From Hypholoma sublateritium FD-334 SS-4 (taxonomy: Eukaryota > Basidiomycota > Agaricomycetes > Agaricales > Strophariaceae), in contig KN817574.1 of the NCBI GenBank assembly GCA_000827495.1, forward strand, positions 118,052 to 182,051: 64,000 bases of DNA, written 5' to 3'. The translations under genes and the position numbers were made by a program. A model generated the notes under the pieces. The model saw only the letters and a program-made list of their open reading frames with translations. It did no database searches and had not been told where the DNA came from. Shown piece after piece: positions 1 through 11,775 of the stretch (positions within the stretch are counted from its first letter, which is position 1; each line of letters begins with the position of its first letter).

Positions 1-230
1 TTTGTTAGAGGCCGACCGGGCAAGACTTATATCACTTCAGGCATAGATGGTTCATGTTTTCTCCTCGCTTTCTTAGTTGTCATATGTTTTGCCTCGCTAT
101 CAGCTATCGTGTCATATATACTTCGACCTAGACTGGTTAACATATACAGTAGGGTTACTACCCACACCTAAGTGTCCGAACTGGTATATTGGATGCTTAC
201 CCATACGGAACATCTCAAAACACAGCAGCG

Positions 231-992
231 TTCTGGGCCATCCTCGAACTTGACACATCCATTATGTATTCCGATATTGGGTACCTGGAATCTGGCCTAT
301 AAAAGACATATATCATACCTGGTTGGCTGGAATAGATTGGCTGGACTAGACTGGCTGGAAAGGATTGGGTGGAGCGGACTATACGGAACGTGCAACGGCG
401 TTCTGGACCTGTCGTAACTTTACAGCACGCCAATAAAAAAAGACAGAGATTCCAATCCAAGAATACAAGGATAAATGTCCTTGGATTCTAGGCCGCTGCG
501 GCGGTACATGAAGCTTAAATAAGAGTCTGGCTGGCTGGTGTGTAGAGGCCCTAGACTGGAAGAGCACAGTAATGTTCTGGGCCATCCTCAAGGTTGACAC
601 ATCCAGCGTATGTTCTGATATTGGGTACCTGGATCAGGCTTATGAAATGCCATACCTGGTTGGTTGATATAGATCAGCTGGAACGGATTGGGCGGAGCGG
701 ATTGTCTGGAATGTGTAACAGAACTCTGGATCTGTCGTAATACAGCGCGCCAATGAAAGAGGCCGCAATTCCAATCCAATCCAATGCAAGGATGAATCTC
801 CTTGGAATCTAGGCCAGTGCCACTGCGGTAGCAACGGATTGGAATCGCAGCCTTTTTTATTCGCGCGCTGTCAGTAATACGACAGGTCCACAATGCTGTT
901 GCGCGTCTAGTCTGGTCCAGCCAATCGATTCCAGCCAACCAGGAATGTCTTTTCAATGTTCATAAGCCTATAAATGTATGTGTCAAGCTCGA
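231..992. repeat. Decayed repeat: two direct copies plus one inverted copy (fold-back)
   Basis: A unit starting TTCTGGGCCATCCTC at 231 recurs at 575, a spacing of about 344 bases. Both units then share GACACATCC, GATATTGGGTACCTGGA, CATACCTGGTTGG, a GGCTGGAA-rich stretch, CTGTCGTAA and CCTTGGA(A/T)TCTAGGCC in the same order. A third copy lies inverted from about 992 back to 835. Its reverse complement contains GGCTTATGAA, CCTGGTTGGCTGGAAT and GACCTGTCGTATTAC, so copies two and three form a long imperfect fold-back centred near 800-830. No protein-coding signal runs through it. It is probably a relic of a non-autonomous mobile repeat. The family is not recognised. Confidence 0.75.
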
Positions 993-1484
993 GGTTTTCT
1001 CCTTGGAAAATCAATGCAACCTTGAATATCACCGGATACGACTGCATGTACACATCAGTCCAGTACATCCTAGAGAAAATGCCCTCACACAGCGTACACA
1101 GCGGCTGACGAATAAAGACTTCTGAATACGGTTTGAATTTGAGGGGGGATGCGAATGACAATTTCAACAAAATGCTAACGAAGAGACCCCACAACATATA
1201 GAATAAAAAAAAAAAAATACACAACACGGACGCGGCGCGCTGGGCCCTCGTCCGAGAAATATACAACACCAAGCAGGAGCAATAATAAACACGGCTGCTC
1301 AAGATAGCACGAAGATAAATTATATGTTTCTGCAACCCAGCACCGCAATCAGCTCTGAAGATCTCCCAGAACGGAGCAAGGAAAAACAAACACGCACTTC
1401 AAGGATAACGCCGGGCAACACATCGCTAGCACTATCGTATGCCCAAGTGGCAAGCGCCCTCCGTGTCCGCGGGGGTTCGAATGT
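993..1484. other. Intergenic, no gene seen
   Basis: Non-coding stretch between the fold-back repeat and the end of the 855-aa gene. It contains an A13 run near 1204-1216. Short similarity to the 3' flank of the broken copy at 11.77 kb (GAACCCCCGCGGA near 1470) suggests that duplication extended slightly past the stop codon. Confidence 0.5.
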
Positions 1485-4230
1485 TCAGGTGTATGCCCGC
1501 TTCGCCGCGTCCGGGCGCCCGTCGTCGGTCGCGTCGCGGTACCGCTTGTTCCCCGCCCCGGCGCCGCCCTGGGCCCACATCCCCTCGTCTCGCCGCGCTG
1601 CACCACCAGGGGCCGCCTGCATAAAGTACACATCGATCGACGGCCTCTTCAGCCTCCTTCTGCGCTGGCCCTGCGCGCCCGCCGCGGTGTGCGCCATCAC
1701 CGGGCTCGTCGGGTTCGAGTGCACGAGCGCGTCGATCGTCATCGGCGGCGCCGCGCCCGGGTCGTCGTCGGCGCCCATCCGCGGCTCGGGTTTCTTTTTA
1801 TACTGAGAGGTGGTAAGCTCATCCAGGTACACACGCATGAGAGGCGCGGGAGACGGGAATACTTACGGTCTCGAGCTCGGGCTTCCCCCGCCAGCGCTGG
1901 ATCGCCTCGCAGAAGCGCACGGCCGCACGCTCGACGGGCTCCGCAGGGTACTGCCACGCGACGTCTTCCATGTGCGTGGCACAGTCCGGGGTCGATGCGG
2001 GGATGTCGTAGAACTGTCGGCGCAGGCGCTGTTAGTACGGGGCGAAAAAGGCGTATAAGGGAATGGAGTTACCCGCTTCAGTCGGTCGAGCATTTCCATC
2101 TCGTACTCCTCCTCTGCGCGCCCCTTCTTGCCTGACGAGTGGTCCCGCAGATTCGGGAACAGAATCTTGATGGCGTCCACGAGCCCAGGCAGCTCGTCCG
2201 GGTCCAGGCTCGCAAATCCATCGTCCTCGTCCTCCACCTCCCCCTCGTATACGCTCTCCCTGTCCCGGTCCACCTGCGCGTTCTCGTTGATCCCAAAGCC
2301 CACAAGCATCAGGCACTGCACGGCTTGCAGCCCCGTCCACCCCCCGCTGAGATAGCCCTCGAGCACCGCGCGCGTGAGCAGCCCCGCGAGGAGCATATAC
2401 CACTCCGCCGACGGGCGCAGTGCATACTCGTACATCCGCGTCTGAGCCGTCTGCACCCGCGGCGCCACCGGCGGCGACGGCGCACGCGGCGAGTACCCAC
2501 CCCTACCCCGACCTCCCCCACCACTCCACTCCCCGTGCGGCGTCCCCCGGTTCGTCGACGCGCGGGACGACTCCGCCGTGTGCCCGGCCCCCTCCTCTGG
2601 CTCTTCGTCCTCTTCGTCTTCGCTCTCCGTAAAATCGGCCTCCTCGCCGCGCGCTTCCCGGCCTAGCTCCGCCGCAACAAGCGCCGACAGTCGGATAAAC
2701 CGCGGGAGCAGCTTGCTCAGCTTCGTGTTCCCCGCGCCGGCTGTCGCATCGCCCTCCCGCACCGTCCGCCGCAGTGCGCTGCCGCGCCCTCCCGGCCGGA
2801 GCAGCCCCGAGCCGATCCCGCTCCCGTCCTGCCAGCCCGTGATCCCCCCACCGCCGGGGCCGACGCCGCCAGGCATCGCCTTCCAGCTGTTGTTTCCATT
2901 GTTCCGGTCCCCGCCGCCAAAAGAGCTCCCCCGTGCGCGCGAGTTGCTTGTCCCCGTCTGTCGCTGCGGGGACTTCGCTTCGACGCAGATCTCGCAGCCC
3001 GTATGCAGGTGCCGGGGACACCGGAAGGCGGGAGGCGAATTGGCGGTGTCCGGGTCAGCTCCCACGGCGTATAACGTACGCGTGCGCGTACTTGGCCGGG
3101 GACGCTGTTGGAGAGGTTGGGGAGAGGGATAGGAGTGCTGTTGCTGCTGCTGCTGCTGCTGCATCGGTTGATATTGCATGTGAATATGGCTGGTGCTTGG
3201 CTGCGAATATTGCTGCTGATGTGTGGGCGTGTAAGAATAGTCTGCAAACTGCGGGCTCTGCATAGGCAGTGGGGGAGCCGAAGGAGGCGGACGAGGGACC
3301 ACGAATGCACCCGACACAGGTGCGAGCATCGATACAGAGTCAGGTAGGTCCGTTAGCGAAGGCACAGACGACGCTTGATCTGGCGGGGTGGCTGCTATCT
3401 TGACGGTGGGGGCGTGCGTGTGCCGGTACGGTGGCGGGGGAGCCTGTCGCGCGAATAGATCATTGATAATGGTCCCGAGTGCCAGCCTCAGCCGCACTCC
3501 GTTCGGCAAGCGATGTGGGTGTGAAAGGTGTGACGCCGTATTTTTAGGCGACGTAGGCGGCGTCAAAATTTCTTCCTCGTTGATGGGGTGGATCGGAGGG
3601 GGCCGCTCGAGCATAGAGATCACGACTTTCTCCAGTCCCTCCGCCCGTACTCGGAGGCTCCGCGCAAGGGCCAGGTCCTGTCGGGAGAGTCGGTCGTCTT
3701 CTTCGTCTGTGTCCGGATGGTGCGGATCTTTCACCCGAGCCTTCAGAGCCACGACCTCCTCGCCCTCGCTGCCCTGCTCGTCTTCCTCCTCATAGGATTC
3801 GGGTCGTCTCCGATGAACATAGTTTGGGGATGTTGGACCGCCCGTGCGATCAGTCATGCCCAGCTCAGCCCGTGCCTGCGCAAATCGCGTCCGGCCTATA
3901 CTCGATCGTCGTGAGCGCCACCCATGAAACACGCGCGCCATCTCACTTACCATGAACCCACAGCATATGATCGATGATCAGCGTCCGGGTGCTCTTCTCG
4001 CGGGGCGGAATTGAGTGCAAATGATGTGCATGCTTATGTGCCGGCGCCTGAAAGGATGCCTGGGGGAAGCCCGAGCTTGGGCCGCTGGGGGCGTTGATAT
4101 AGATGTGTGCCGGCGCCGACGATGTGCTGGCTACGTTTTGCTCCTGAGGAAAGGCCATCGGTCTGTACGCCTGCGGAAGTTGCGCAAACGCGATGTTGTG
4201 GCTCTGCGCGTATGGCGACTGGGACGACAT
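1485..4230 (-). CDS. Low-complexity 855-aa conserved fungal protein, function unknown
   Basis: Four exons: 4230-3951, 3895-2073, 2013-1867, 1802-1485. Introns are 55, 59 and 64 nt with clean GT/AG ends, and the phases give an uninterrupted 855-residue frame. The N-terminal exon reads MSSQSPYAQSHN and ends TRTLIIDHMLWVHG. Exon 2 continues RTRFAQARAELGMTDRTGG, then long acidic, proline-rich and glycine-rich stretches and a polyglutamine tract from a CAG repeat near 3137-3165. The most ordered part is toward the C-terminus (RMYEYALRPSAEWYMLLAG, GLQAVQCLMLVGFGINEN, FYDIPASTPDC). I recognise the pattern from other agaricomycete hypothetical proteins but know no function. A transcription- or chromatin-related role is only a guess from its composition. 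An inverted broken copy lies at 10.87-11.77 kb. Confidence 0.8.
3136..3167. repeat. CAG/CTG microsatellite encoding polyglutamine
   Basis: Run of CTG triplets on the plus strand, read as eight glutamines after QPM on the minus strand. It lies inside exon 2 of the 855-aa gene and is likely to vary in length between strains. Confidence 0.85.
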
Positions 4231-5392
4231 GGTGGGTGGATGCAGGAGACGAGCGACACCGCTTGTGGGGAAAGCCTGACTAATATGTGCACCGCTGATC
4301 GCCCACCCGACTTTTTCCTAAGTGCCGTGGGAAAGTGTGCCGTGCAGCTCAGTGCATGCCGGCGCCCATGCCCAGCGAGCCCGAACATCATCAGTTCCCT
4401 ATGAGAGATGTTGACGATGATTCGCCCACCGTGATCTGCCTAGGTGGGGCAGTTCGACAACCGTGGAAGCGGCGAAGCCATGCACACCCCGGCTCAGGGT
4501 CACATTTCCAGCCCGCTCTCTTCGCGCCCGTGGCATGGCCTATCAGCAGGCATGGGGCAAGTCGACAATCGCCACGCTGACCTTCCATCTCCTTCCTTTC
4601 TGTTCACATATGTGAGTATATGCAGCGAAAGTCACAGAGGTTTAAGGTTTCTACCCGAGTCTGGGGTAATTGTTCGGGCACTAGCCGCCCGTGCCGTACC
4701 ACGCGGCATCGGCGTCGTCGAGAGAAGGCACAGACGCGAGCATAGACGAGGCGGGCGGGAAGCGATGATCGACGCGGGGCTTGCGGGCTTCTTTCTTCTT
4801 TATAGCGCAAAAAGAGGTCCCATAACCGTACCGTGTCCGTATTGCGCAGGATAATTTTGGCACTTCGCTCACGAAGGGCGTATCTGGTGCATGGTAAGCG
4901 ACGTGTTATCAGCGCCACTTTTAGATCAAGTGAAAGTATGTCTCGGAATGATCCAGGGGTGAAAAACATTGTTCGACAACATAGAAGGAGGGAAAGAGTG
5001 GGGAGGGACGCTGTGAAATGGGCGCTGCTTATATATATCCACACAAAAATCACGAATATATGCGCGATTATATTATTATCCCAGCATAACCTCATCAGTA
5101 CTTTCATCAAACCTTCATCTTGATTCAAATAATCTTCCGCTATCCTGAATCGTGAAGCCATAGGTAAGCTGCAAGTCCAGAACGTATATTCCCAAGTAAA
5201 TGAAAAACCGGCTAGCCAAGATGAAAGAGTCCCGGACGCCTCCAATTCACTTTGCCAAAAATACGATAAGTTCAATACTCAGTACTCGGTAGTTCGTACC
5301 CAGCGGAAGGGGCGCTTTCCAGTTGAACACGTACAAATCTAAGATCTCCAGTCATATTACACTCTATTATCAAGCCAGGACAATATAACCCC
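4231..5392. other. Intergenic, no convincing gene
   Basis: About 1.2 kb upstream of the 855-aa gene. A 223-codon open frame exists on the minus strand (4604-5275), but its translation is compositionally erratic, has no recognisable domain and has no splice-supported partner exon. The stretch probably holds the promoter of the 855-aa gene. Confidence 0.5.
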
Positions 5393-5700
5393 ATGCTTCC
5401 TTCACCTCGAGTAAAATACAACGTTCATGAATCAGTATCCCTATTACTCAGAGCCTATCGACCCAAGCACATCTCAATACCCCTTCCGCACAATGCCCTC
5501 CACGTCGTGCCCGCAATAGTGAAGCTGATTCCGACGGCACGCCTCTCCTTGACCATGTCGGTCTTACGTGACGCTGTACCTACGTCCACTTGCCTTCAAG
5601 CTGAAGACTCAAGCAGGCTGGAATTTGGCTGGGTTGCCCATGTACAGCTAGAGTTCAATAGGAGTGATTATATTACCATCGCTAATTCCACACCACGTCG
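5393..5700 (-). pseudogene. Decayed copy of the 3' end of the adjacent reductase gene
   Basis: The plus strand matches the end of the reductase gene (about 5855-6130) in the same orientation and order: TCACCTCGAGTAAAATACAACGTTCATG against TCACTTCGCCAAAGATAAAATACAATGTTCATG, then GCCTATCG, CTTACGTGACGCTGTAC against CGTACGTGACGCTGTAC, and GGTTGCCCATGTACAGC against GGTCGCCCTTGTACAGC. Indels and stops destroy the frame. Only the region encoding about the last 70 codons and some 3' flank is recognisable. This is a tandem partial duplication that has been drifting for some time. Confidence 0.7.
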
Positions 5701-5947
5701 ACTTAACACCTTAGAGTCTTTTTCATTCCGATTTAATTTCCTGGCATGGGCAGGCATGGCACACTGCATGAAAGCCACACATAATCTGCAAGCTTAGTTC
5801 GGCACTTCTAATCTAAGATCGCGCGTCGAACCAAAACTATCTAGATAGCACCCACGCCTCCCTCACTTCGCCAAAGATAAAATACAATGTTCATGGATCA
5901 TCGACTGGTGCTTAAGTACTCGGTGCCTATCGGCCCCGGGGCACAGC

Positions 5948-7503
5948 TCACCACCCCCTCCGCGCAACGTCCTCCAGCGTATCCCGCGTCGTGTCCGCCA
6001 TCGTGCGGAACTTGATACCAAGGATGCGCCCCTCCTTCGCCACATCGTACGTGACGCTGTACGTGCGCTCCCCCGCGAGCAAGCGGGGGTCGCCCTTGTA
6101 CAGCGCGTGGCGGCCCTCGAGCGGGTTTGCGGGCAGCGCGGCGGCGGTGTCAACTGGGATCAAACAAGGGTATTTGGGTCAACACCGCTGATCTGCGCAG
6201 TGCGGGATGGCACATGGACGGGAAGACTCACGCCACTCCTGCCAGATGTACGCCCCTGATCATCATGGTCGCATAAGCATAAGTATCGAAGACTGACAGG
6301 GTAAAAATAGAGGGAGGGCGAACCTGCGGCGACGATGATGCGCTCGCCCCCGGCCTCCGGCCTCTCCAGCGCCAGGACGTGGCCAAGGGCCACATCGCGC
6401 ACGTCGACCCACGCGTTCGAGTCGAGCAGCTCGTCCTTGGATTTCGGAGTGGTAGATGTGATCGTGTCGATCCACAGCTGGAGGGACGTATTCAGCGTTG
6501 TGATTGAGCTCACGTCGTGGATCGCGGGCTGGATCGTGATGGGGAATAAGAAAGGGAAATACGGGCGTGGGGAGCAATACCACTCACGCCGAACACCTAG
6601 TCAGTGGGAGTAAAATCAGTAATTGAGGTAGGCAGGCTTGTACGTCGGCGCTCACGTATGGGGGGTTGATCACCGCCAAGTCCCACCCAACCTCAGATCC
6701 ATGGTCCTTCACGAATTTCCACGCCGCTTGAAAAAAAGCGCCCATTTCATCAGCCACACCACTCGAGATGCGAAAAAGCAGAAACCCACCTTGTTCCGCG
6801 AGCGTCTTCGACGCCATATACATCGCTGCCCCGCTGCTCCCGTCGCCCTGATCCTCGACCTCCTGTATCGCCGCCGTGTTCCAGTCCTTCTCGCTGTAGC
6901 GCGTCGGCACCGACGCCGTGCTCTGCACCGCGGCGCACGACGACGTCACGACGACGCGCTTGATCTTGCTGCTACTCGAAAGTCCTGGCGTCAATCCCAG
7001 CGCATTCAGTGTAAGTGCGTATAAGCGCACCCGTGTTTCAGGGCGCTGGTGAGCATCCCGATGGTACCCTGCACCGCGGGCCTGAAGAGTTCTAGAGGAA
7101 GACCGAAATTGTCAGGTTGTGATATACACTGCGATGACTACCACGCACCATCCGGAGTCTTCGAGTTGACGTGGAAGGGCGACGCAGTGTGCGCAATCGC
7201 GTCAACGCCTTTCACCGCATCGTCAAATGCACCCTCCTATTTATCCCATTGAATATATAGGGGCGCACAAAACAGAGACATAAAAAATGGCACCTTCGTA
7301 ATGTCACCGACGAGCACCGTCTCGAATCTATCGCCGTATCCCAGCGCGGAGAAGTACGCCTTCACGAACTTGGCCTTCGCGTCGTTACGCACGGTGCCGC
7401 GCACCACATAGTCGCGCTCGAGGAAGGTGCGCACGACCCACATCGCGAGGTAGCCGTTGGCGCCTGAGACGAGGACCTTGTCTCCTTTGCTGATGGTCGG
7501 CAT
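5948..7503 (-). CDS. NAD(P)-dependent reductase, extended SDR, dihydroflavonol-4-reductase type
   Basis: Nine exons: 7503-7294, 7236-7149, 7091-7031, 6971-6790, 6726-6656, 6596-6588, 6528-6324, 6255-6232, 6153-5948. They give 351 residues, normal for this family. The N-terminal dinucleotide-binding motif is VLVSGANGYLAMWVV. The catalytic pair is in YMASKTLAE, with the upstream active-site serines in VVVTSSCAA. PPYVFGPAIHDV and AYIWQEWL match family positions, and the protein ends VARRGW. Such enzymes reduce a carbonyl with NAD(P)H; the substrate cannot be told from sequence. Exon 6 is a 9-nt microexon encoding VFG. The acceptor before exon 4 reads GAGTAGCAG, three in-frame AG choices; TAG best fits the family. 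A decayed copy of the gene's end lies downstream at 5.4 kb. Confidence 0.9.
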
Positions 7504-7822
7504 TCTGTTTTTGTGATTTGAATAATGTGTATGAGAGGGAGGGGGGATATGGAGGGATATGGAAGAATCAGTGTGACCTTATATCAGAGGCGTCGTCGGT
7601 AGCGGACTGGCGTCCCCTTTGCGCTGGTCTGAAACAACCTGTTGGGTACGCGATGCTGACGCCATCGTCGCGGATAGAAGACTGCTCGAAGGGAAGCATA
7701 TCATAGTACGGGACGCGGTCTCGGTGAGAACATATTATATTGGTACTTACATGATGCGCCCCCCGTCGCTGATTCAAGTACAAATGGTATCGCGCGCCCA
7801 TGCTTCGCTTCTAGCTCCGCTG

Positions 7823-8760
7823 CTACACAGAAAGGCATATCTCCACGCTAACACTGCGAACACAGTTCTCCCATCCCGGGTACTAGTAGAAAAATTCCCG
7901 TCAGAAAACCACCCAGCCCTCCACGTCCCCAAAACTAGCTCACCAGTGCCCGTGCCACAACCGCGACCCTGTCCCCGGGCTGGAGGGAATCAACAAACCC
8001 AACGCCCAGGCTGCTCCCGGTCAACCGAGGGTCCGTCTCCTCATCACTTGGATCCGCCCTAGGGTTCCACACAACCTCGTGCATCCGCTCTTCCCGATCC
8101 GCGCGCCTATTCCGTTGTACCCCCCACACATCCGGGGCGTCCGCACCCGCGCGCGGATTCATGACGGTGGTCAGCGTCATCGTGCGCGCCGGGGCCCCGC
8201 CGAACAAACCGAAGAACAGCGTTGTCGCCGGGAACTCATTCGCCCGCAGGAGCAGCCCGCCGTGCTGCATGTGGGGGTACGCGTCGCGGTCCTCGAGCAT
8301 CTCGCTGATCTCTTCCTCCGCGTTTGCGCTGTGGCGTCCACCCGCGTCACGGTACCCGCGGATGACGAGCGCCTCGAACCAGGTGTGGGAGTTCTCGTAC
8401 GGCCCTGGATCCGCAATCAGCGAGCGCCCTGGGCCGTCCACGGCGAGCACACGTACCTGGGGCAGCTTCCCCGCCCCACCCCTGGTCGTGGCTGCGTATC
8501 CTGAAGCGCACCCGCCTCGCGCGCACGGGGACACCTTCTAGCACCGGGATTGGGGGAGTCACGACGCAGCATTGCGCCGCGTTAAACGCGTTGGACCTCG
8601 TCGTCCGCAACCGCAGTTCCTCGGGGGGTTCGAAGGTGCAACAGACCCTGGGCCAATATTCTGCGTCATCGAGGATTTGCTGGACCAGCTCGGCGGGGAT
8701 GAAGTGCAGCAGGTGCAAGCGAACGGCGATTACGCCTTCGGGGGTCAATACCTCAACCAT
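7823..8760 (-). CDS. Conserved fungal protein of unknown function, 274 aa
   Basis: Three exons: 8760-8457, 8404-7944, 7882-7823, with introns of 52 and 61 nt. Exon 1 carries LHLLHFIPAELVQQILDDAEYWPR and ends RIRSHDQGWGGEAAP. Exon 2 resumes GPYENSHTWFEALV and contains YPHMQHGGLLLRANEFPATT. The short last exon reads YPGWENCVRSVSVEI. Without the second intron the protein would stop after VARALVS, but the third exon restores the PGWEN-x-V ending that I associate with this widespread fungal family. No catalytic motif is evident. The gene lies head to tail behind the reductase with about 320 bp between them. The start at 8760 is the first ATG of the conserved block. Confidence 0.75.
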
Positions 8761-10870
8761 GTCGACGTATCGACGAAAGAGATTTCAGTAGAAAAGGGGT
8801 CGCTTGTGATGGTTTTGTGCGTATCCAAGGTCTGTAAAGTGGTCAAGTTTCAACGACTCATCGGCACTGACGTGATATCTAAATCAAACTTGATGCGCGT
8901 GGTTTGTGGTGCCACGTCGCCGGTGGGATGCCTTATCGGCATCGTCGGCATCGTCGCCACGGCTACACAAGGCCTCTGGGCCGGGCGTGCCGCCTCTCCG
9001 GCTCATGAGCAGCCGCGCGCTGCCAGTGTTTGTGCTTGACGGCTGCCAGTGGCTTTAGCACCTGCACAGGCGTAAGTACTTAGTGAGGCAGTCCAAACAG
9101 GTGCTCATGTTGGGGAATATCGTCCAAATCAACCGCCACGCGGCACGTCTTCCGCCCGGCTTCACATTGTTTCAGCTGCGGCTCGGCTCAGTGGACACGT
9201 ACTGATTCTGTCGCGACGATCTGCCTACAGGTACTACACAACTTCTGCTACAGTTAATCGTGAAGAGCTTGAGTTATGATGGCTGACGTGGCTGACGTGG
9301 CTGGATCAGGCTCTCAGCCAAATGGAAGGTTTGAGGACTAAGTCCTAAGTCTTCAGCCCTTCGACTGCAACGTCCAACTCGAGCTCGAGCACAGCGCCAC
9401 TGAAAAAAATTGTTCCCGACGTCACAAGATAGAGCACGAATTGTATTTGGTTACTCTCAAAGTTTCCGTTAATTCTCCTTTCCCGCGCCGGCGCCGCTCT
9501 AGGGTCATGCAGCTTGTTCTTCTCTTTCCTCCATTCCTTGCATAACCCCGTCCGTTGTTCTTGGCGCTGGTTGGCCTACAAAATCAATATCGGTCAAGTG
9601 AACGGTGGTTTCTTTATTATCATTCCGAGAAACAGCGACTCGGGCGACCATGAGGGTAGGTCCAATATTCTAAGACGTCATTAAAGATGTATGTATAGCG
9701 AGGAAGAACGTATAATTAATACCACCGCTAGAACAATCCCCGCATACAAGGAAACGCGACTAAGTGTGTGGGCGTTGGAGTTACTTATATGGATGAAGGA
9801 TAATACTATATAATCCAACAGGGAAATGGTGTAAAGAGCAGCCGATTGTAGGATTATTTGAGGATTTTACTGTAGCGTGTCTTGGAGCAGCTCAAGACAA
9901 TATCTGATATGCAGCGCAAACAGAAATATTAGACTTGATGATTGCATTGAAGTCACACGCAACAAAAAAGCTACCTATTTCGGCGAGATAGAGAATTATA
10001 AGACATAATTAGCCGTTTTGGCCATGGCGCTATAGTATACGTAAATCGTACCAATTTTTATCAACCAGCCCTCCGCGTCTACATCCGTGTCTACCGTCTT
10101 CCCCATTCCCGTGGTCGCTCTACCCAGCCTGTCTCGCTCGTAGAGGAAAGTGTATACTCTCTCATTCCTCTCCCCATGCCCAGTGAATAACACGCCAAGA
10201 GTGGTACTATCCCAGCGATACTGAACGCTTGCTGAGCGCGATGCGGGTCGCGCTGTTTTCCGGCGTCGCTGATAAGCGCCGCGTGCACGCCGGTAGCAGA
10301 GGTAGTGTATATTCTGCGTGTTTTCGTCAAGGTGAAGCGTGAGCAAGAGGGTACACGAGTGCAGGAGACGCGAAGACAGAGAGTCTGGAGGTACCCAGCG
10401 CTCTCTCTGGCCCGCTCCGGCCCGTCAAGCGTCACGGCCCGTCTCCTCTAGTCGTCGCGCCGCGCACAAGCCGCGCATGTCAACCAAATGTCAAGCGCCT
10501 GTCGCCCACTGGCAGGAATGTGGAACTGTCGATTGACTATCTGTTTAGCTACTACATCATGGACGCTGGACTACACCACTTCCGCACGTAGTACATGCGC
10601 CTGTGCGTCCGCGCCCCAACGGCACTGACGCGCGTGAGCTGGTCACTGGTCAGACAGAGACTCAAGGCTGTGGCAGCGGCGCGCTGCCCGCCGTCGGCCG
10701 GCGCCTCGAACTTTGTCCCTGCCACCTTGTTCGTGCGAGTGGGAGCAACAGTGGAGGTAGAGTGCGCAGCACTGGCAACGCTATCGACACTCGTTTCCGC
10801 TGGGCGGGGAGCTGTAGAAGTCTGGAGAGGACCCTGCCCACGTCGGATTCTTTCCGCACGTATAGGAGCG
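8761..10870. other. Intergenic about 2.1 kb, no convincing gene
   Basis: No frame with sensible exon-intron structure was found. A 114-116-codon open frame on the minus strand (about 9996-10435) has no recognisable motif. A small direct repeat, GGCTGACGT twice, occurs near 9283-9302. The right end adjoins the broken copy of the 855-aa gene. Confidence 0.5.
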
Positions 10871-11775
10871 GGCGCCCGACACACGGTGAATGGAGTGGCG
10901 GGTGTACAGATGGGTACTAGCCGCAGTCTACGCCTTCGTCGCCGACTGTATCGTGGGTTCCAGCGAGTGGGGTGCAGACGAGTCGACGACACAGATGCGG
11001 ATACACGAATATGCTCTGCGACCTTCGTCGGAGTGTGTGGATGGGGCTACAGTCGATCCAGCGTTTTGTGAGCTTCAGGATCAGCGAGCATGTTCAGACG
11101 AATCGCGACAGAGACTTTCTATTAGGAGAAGAAGAGGACGACGACAAAGTATTTGGGGGCTGGACGAGTTTCCTGGCCACGTGGAGGCGATTAAGATTAT
11201 TTTTCGAACCTGCGGGACCAGGCGACGGAGGAGTACGGGATGGAGATACTGGAGCGCCTCAAGCAGGTAAATCGATTCCCTTTTTCATGTTTCGTATCCC
11301 GTACTAACAGAACACGCGGCACACTTCCGCGGGCGGTCCCTGTCCGGCCCTGGCATGGAGATATTGAGCTCGAGACCGTAAGTATTCTTGCCGCCCGCGC
11401 CTCTCGTGCCTGTGTGTCTGCGTGAGCTTACAAATATATGTAGAAAAGAAGTCCAAGCATCACCTGAGCGGTAGTGAGCCTTGCGCTACGCCCGCTATGA
11501 TGGCAGACGTGCTCGTGCGCTCGAACCCGACGAGCCTGACAGTGATTGCGCACACTACAGCGGGCGCGCAGGGGCATCAGGACGAAAGCTGAAGAGACTG
11601 TTGATCGATGTGTACTTCGTGCAGGAGGCTCCTGGTGTCGGCGGCGGCGGTGCAGCGCGGCGGGTCGATGGGATGCGGGCCTTGGGCACCAATTGTGAGG
11701 TGGGAAATAAGCGGTACCTCGACGAGCGTGATGATGGGCGCCCATGCACAGCAAGGCGGATAAAATTCTGAACCC
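10871..11775 (+). pseudogene. Broken inverted copy of the 855-aa gene
   Basis: Read on the plus strand, pieces of the 855-aa protein appear in order but in different frames: PTHGEWSGG, RIHEYALRPSSE, LQSIQRFVSFRISEHVQTNRDRD, DEFPGHVEAIKIIF, EYGMEILERLKQ, LLIDVYFVQEAPG and NKRYLDERDDGRP. They correspond to PHGEWSGG, RMYEYALRPSAE, LQAVQCLMLVGFGINENAQVDRDRE, DELPGLVDAIKILF, EYEMEMLDRLKR, PSIDVYFMQAAPG and NKRYRDATDDGRP. Two donor sites survive (CAG|GTAAAT after ERLKQ and ACC|GTAAGT after GAGCTCGAG), so the duplication was of genomic DNA, not a cDNA. A deletion of about 57 bp follows RPSSE and frameshifts are frequent. It has no usable frame. Confidence 0.85.

Noticed and set aside
1465..1485. tRNA-like GGGTTCGAATG string
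   Set aside because: No matching A box, acceptor stem or cloverleaf could be folded; no tRNA gene was found in the window.
4604..5275. 223-codon open frame on the minus strand
   Set aside because: No domain, irregular composition, no splice partners and AT-rich surroundings; probably chance.
9996..10435. Two overlapping 114-116-codon minus-strand frames
   Set aside because: No family or motif recognised, and overlapping frames are equally open.
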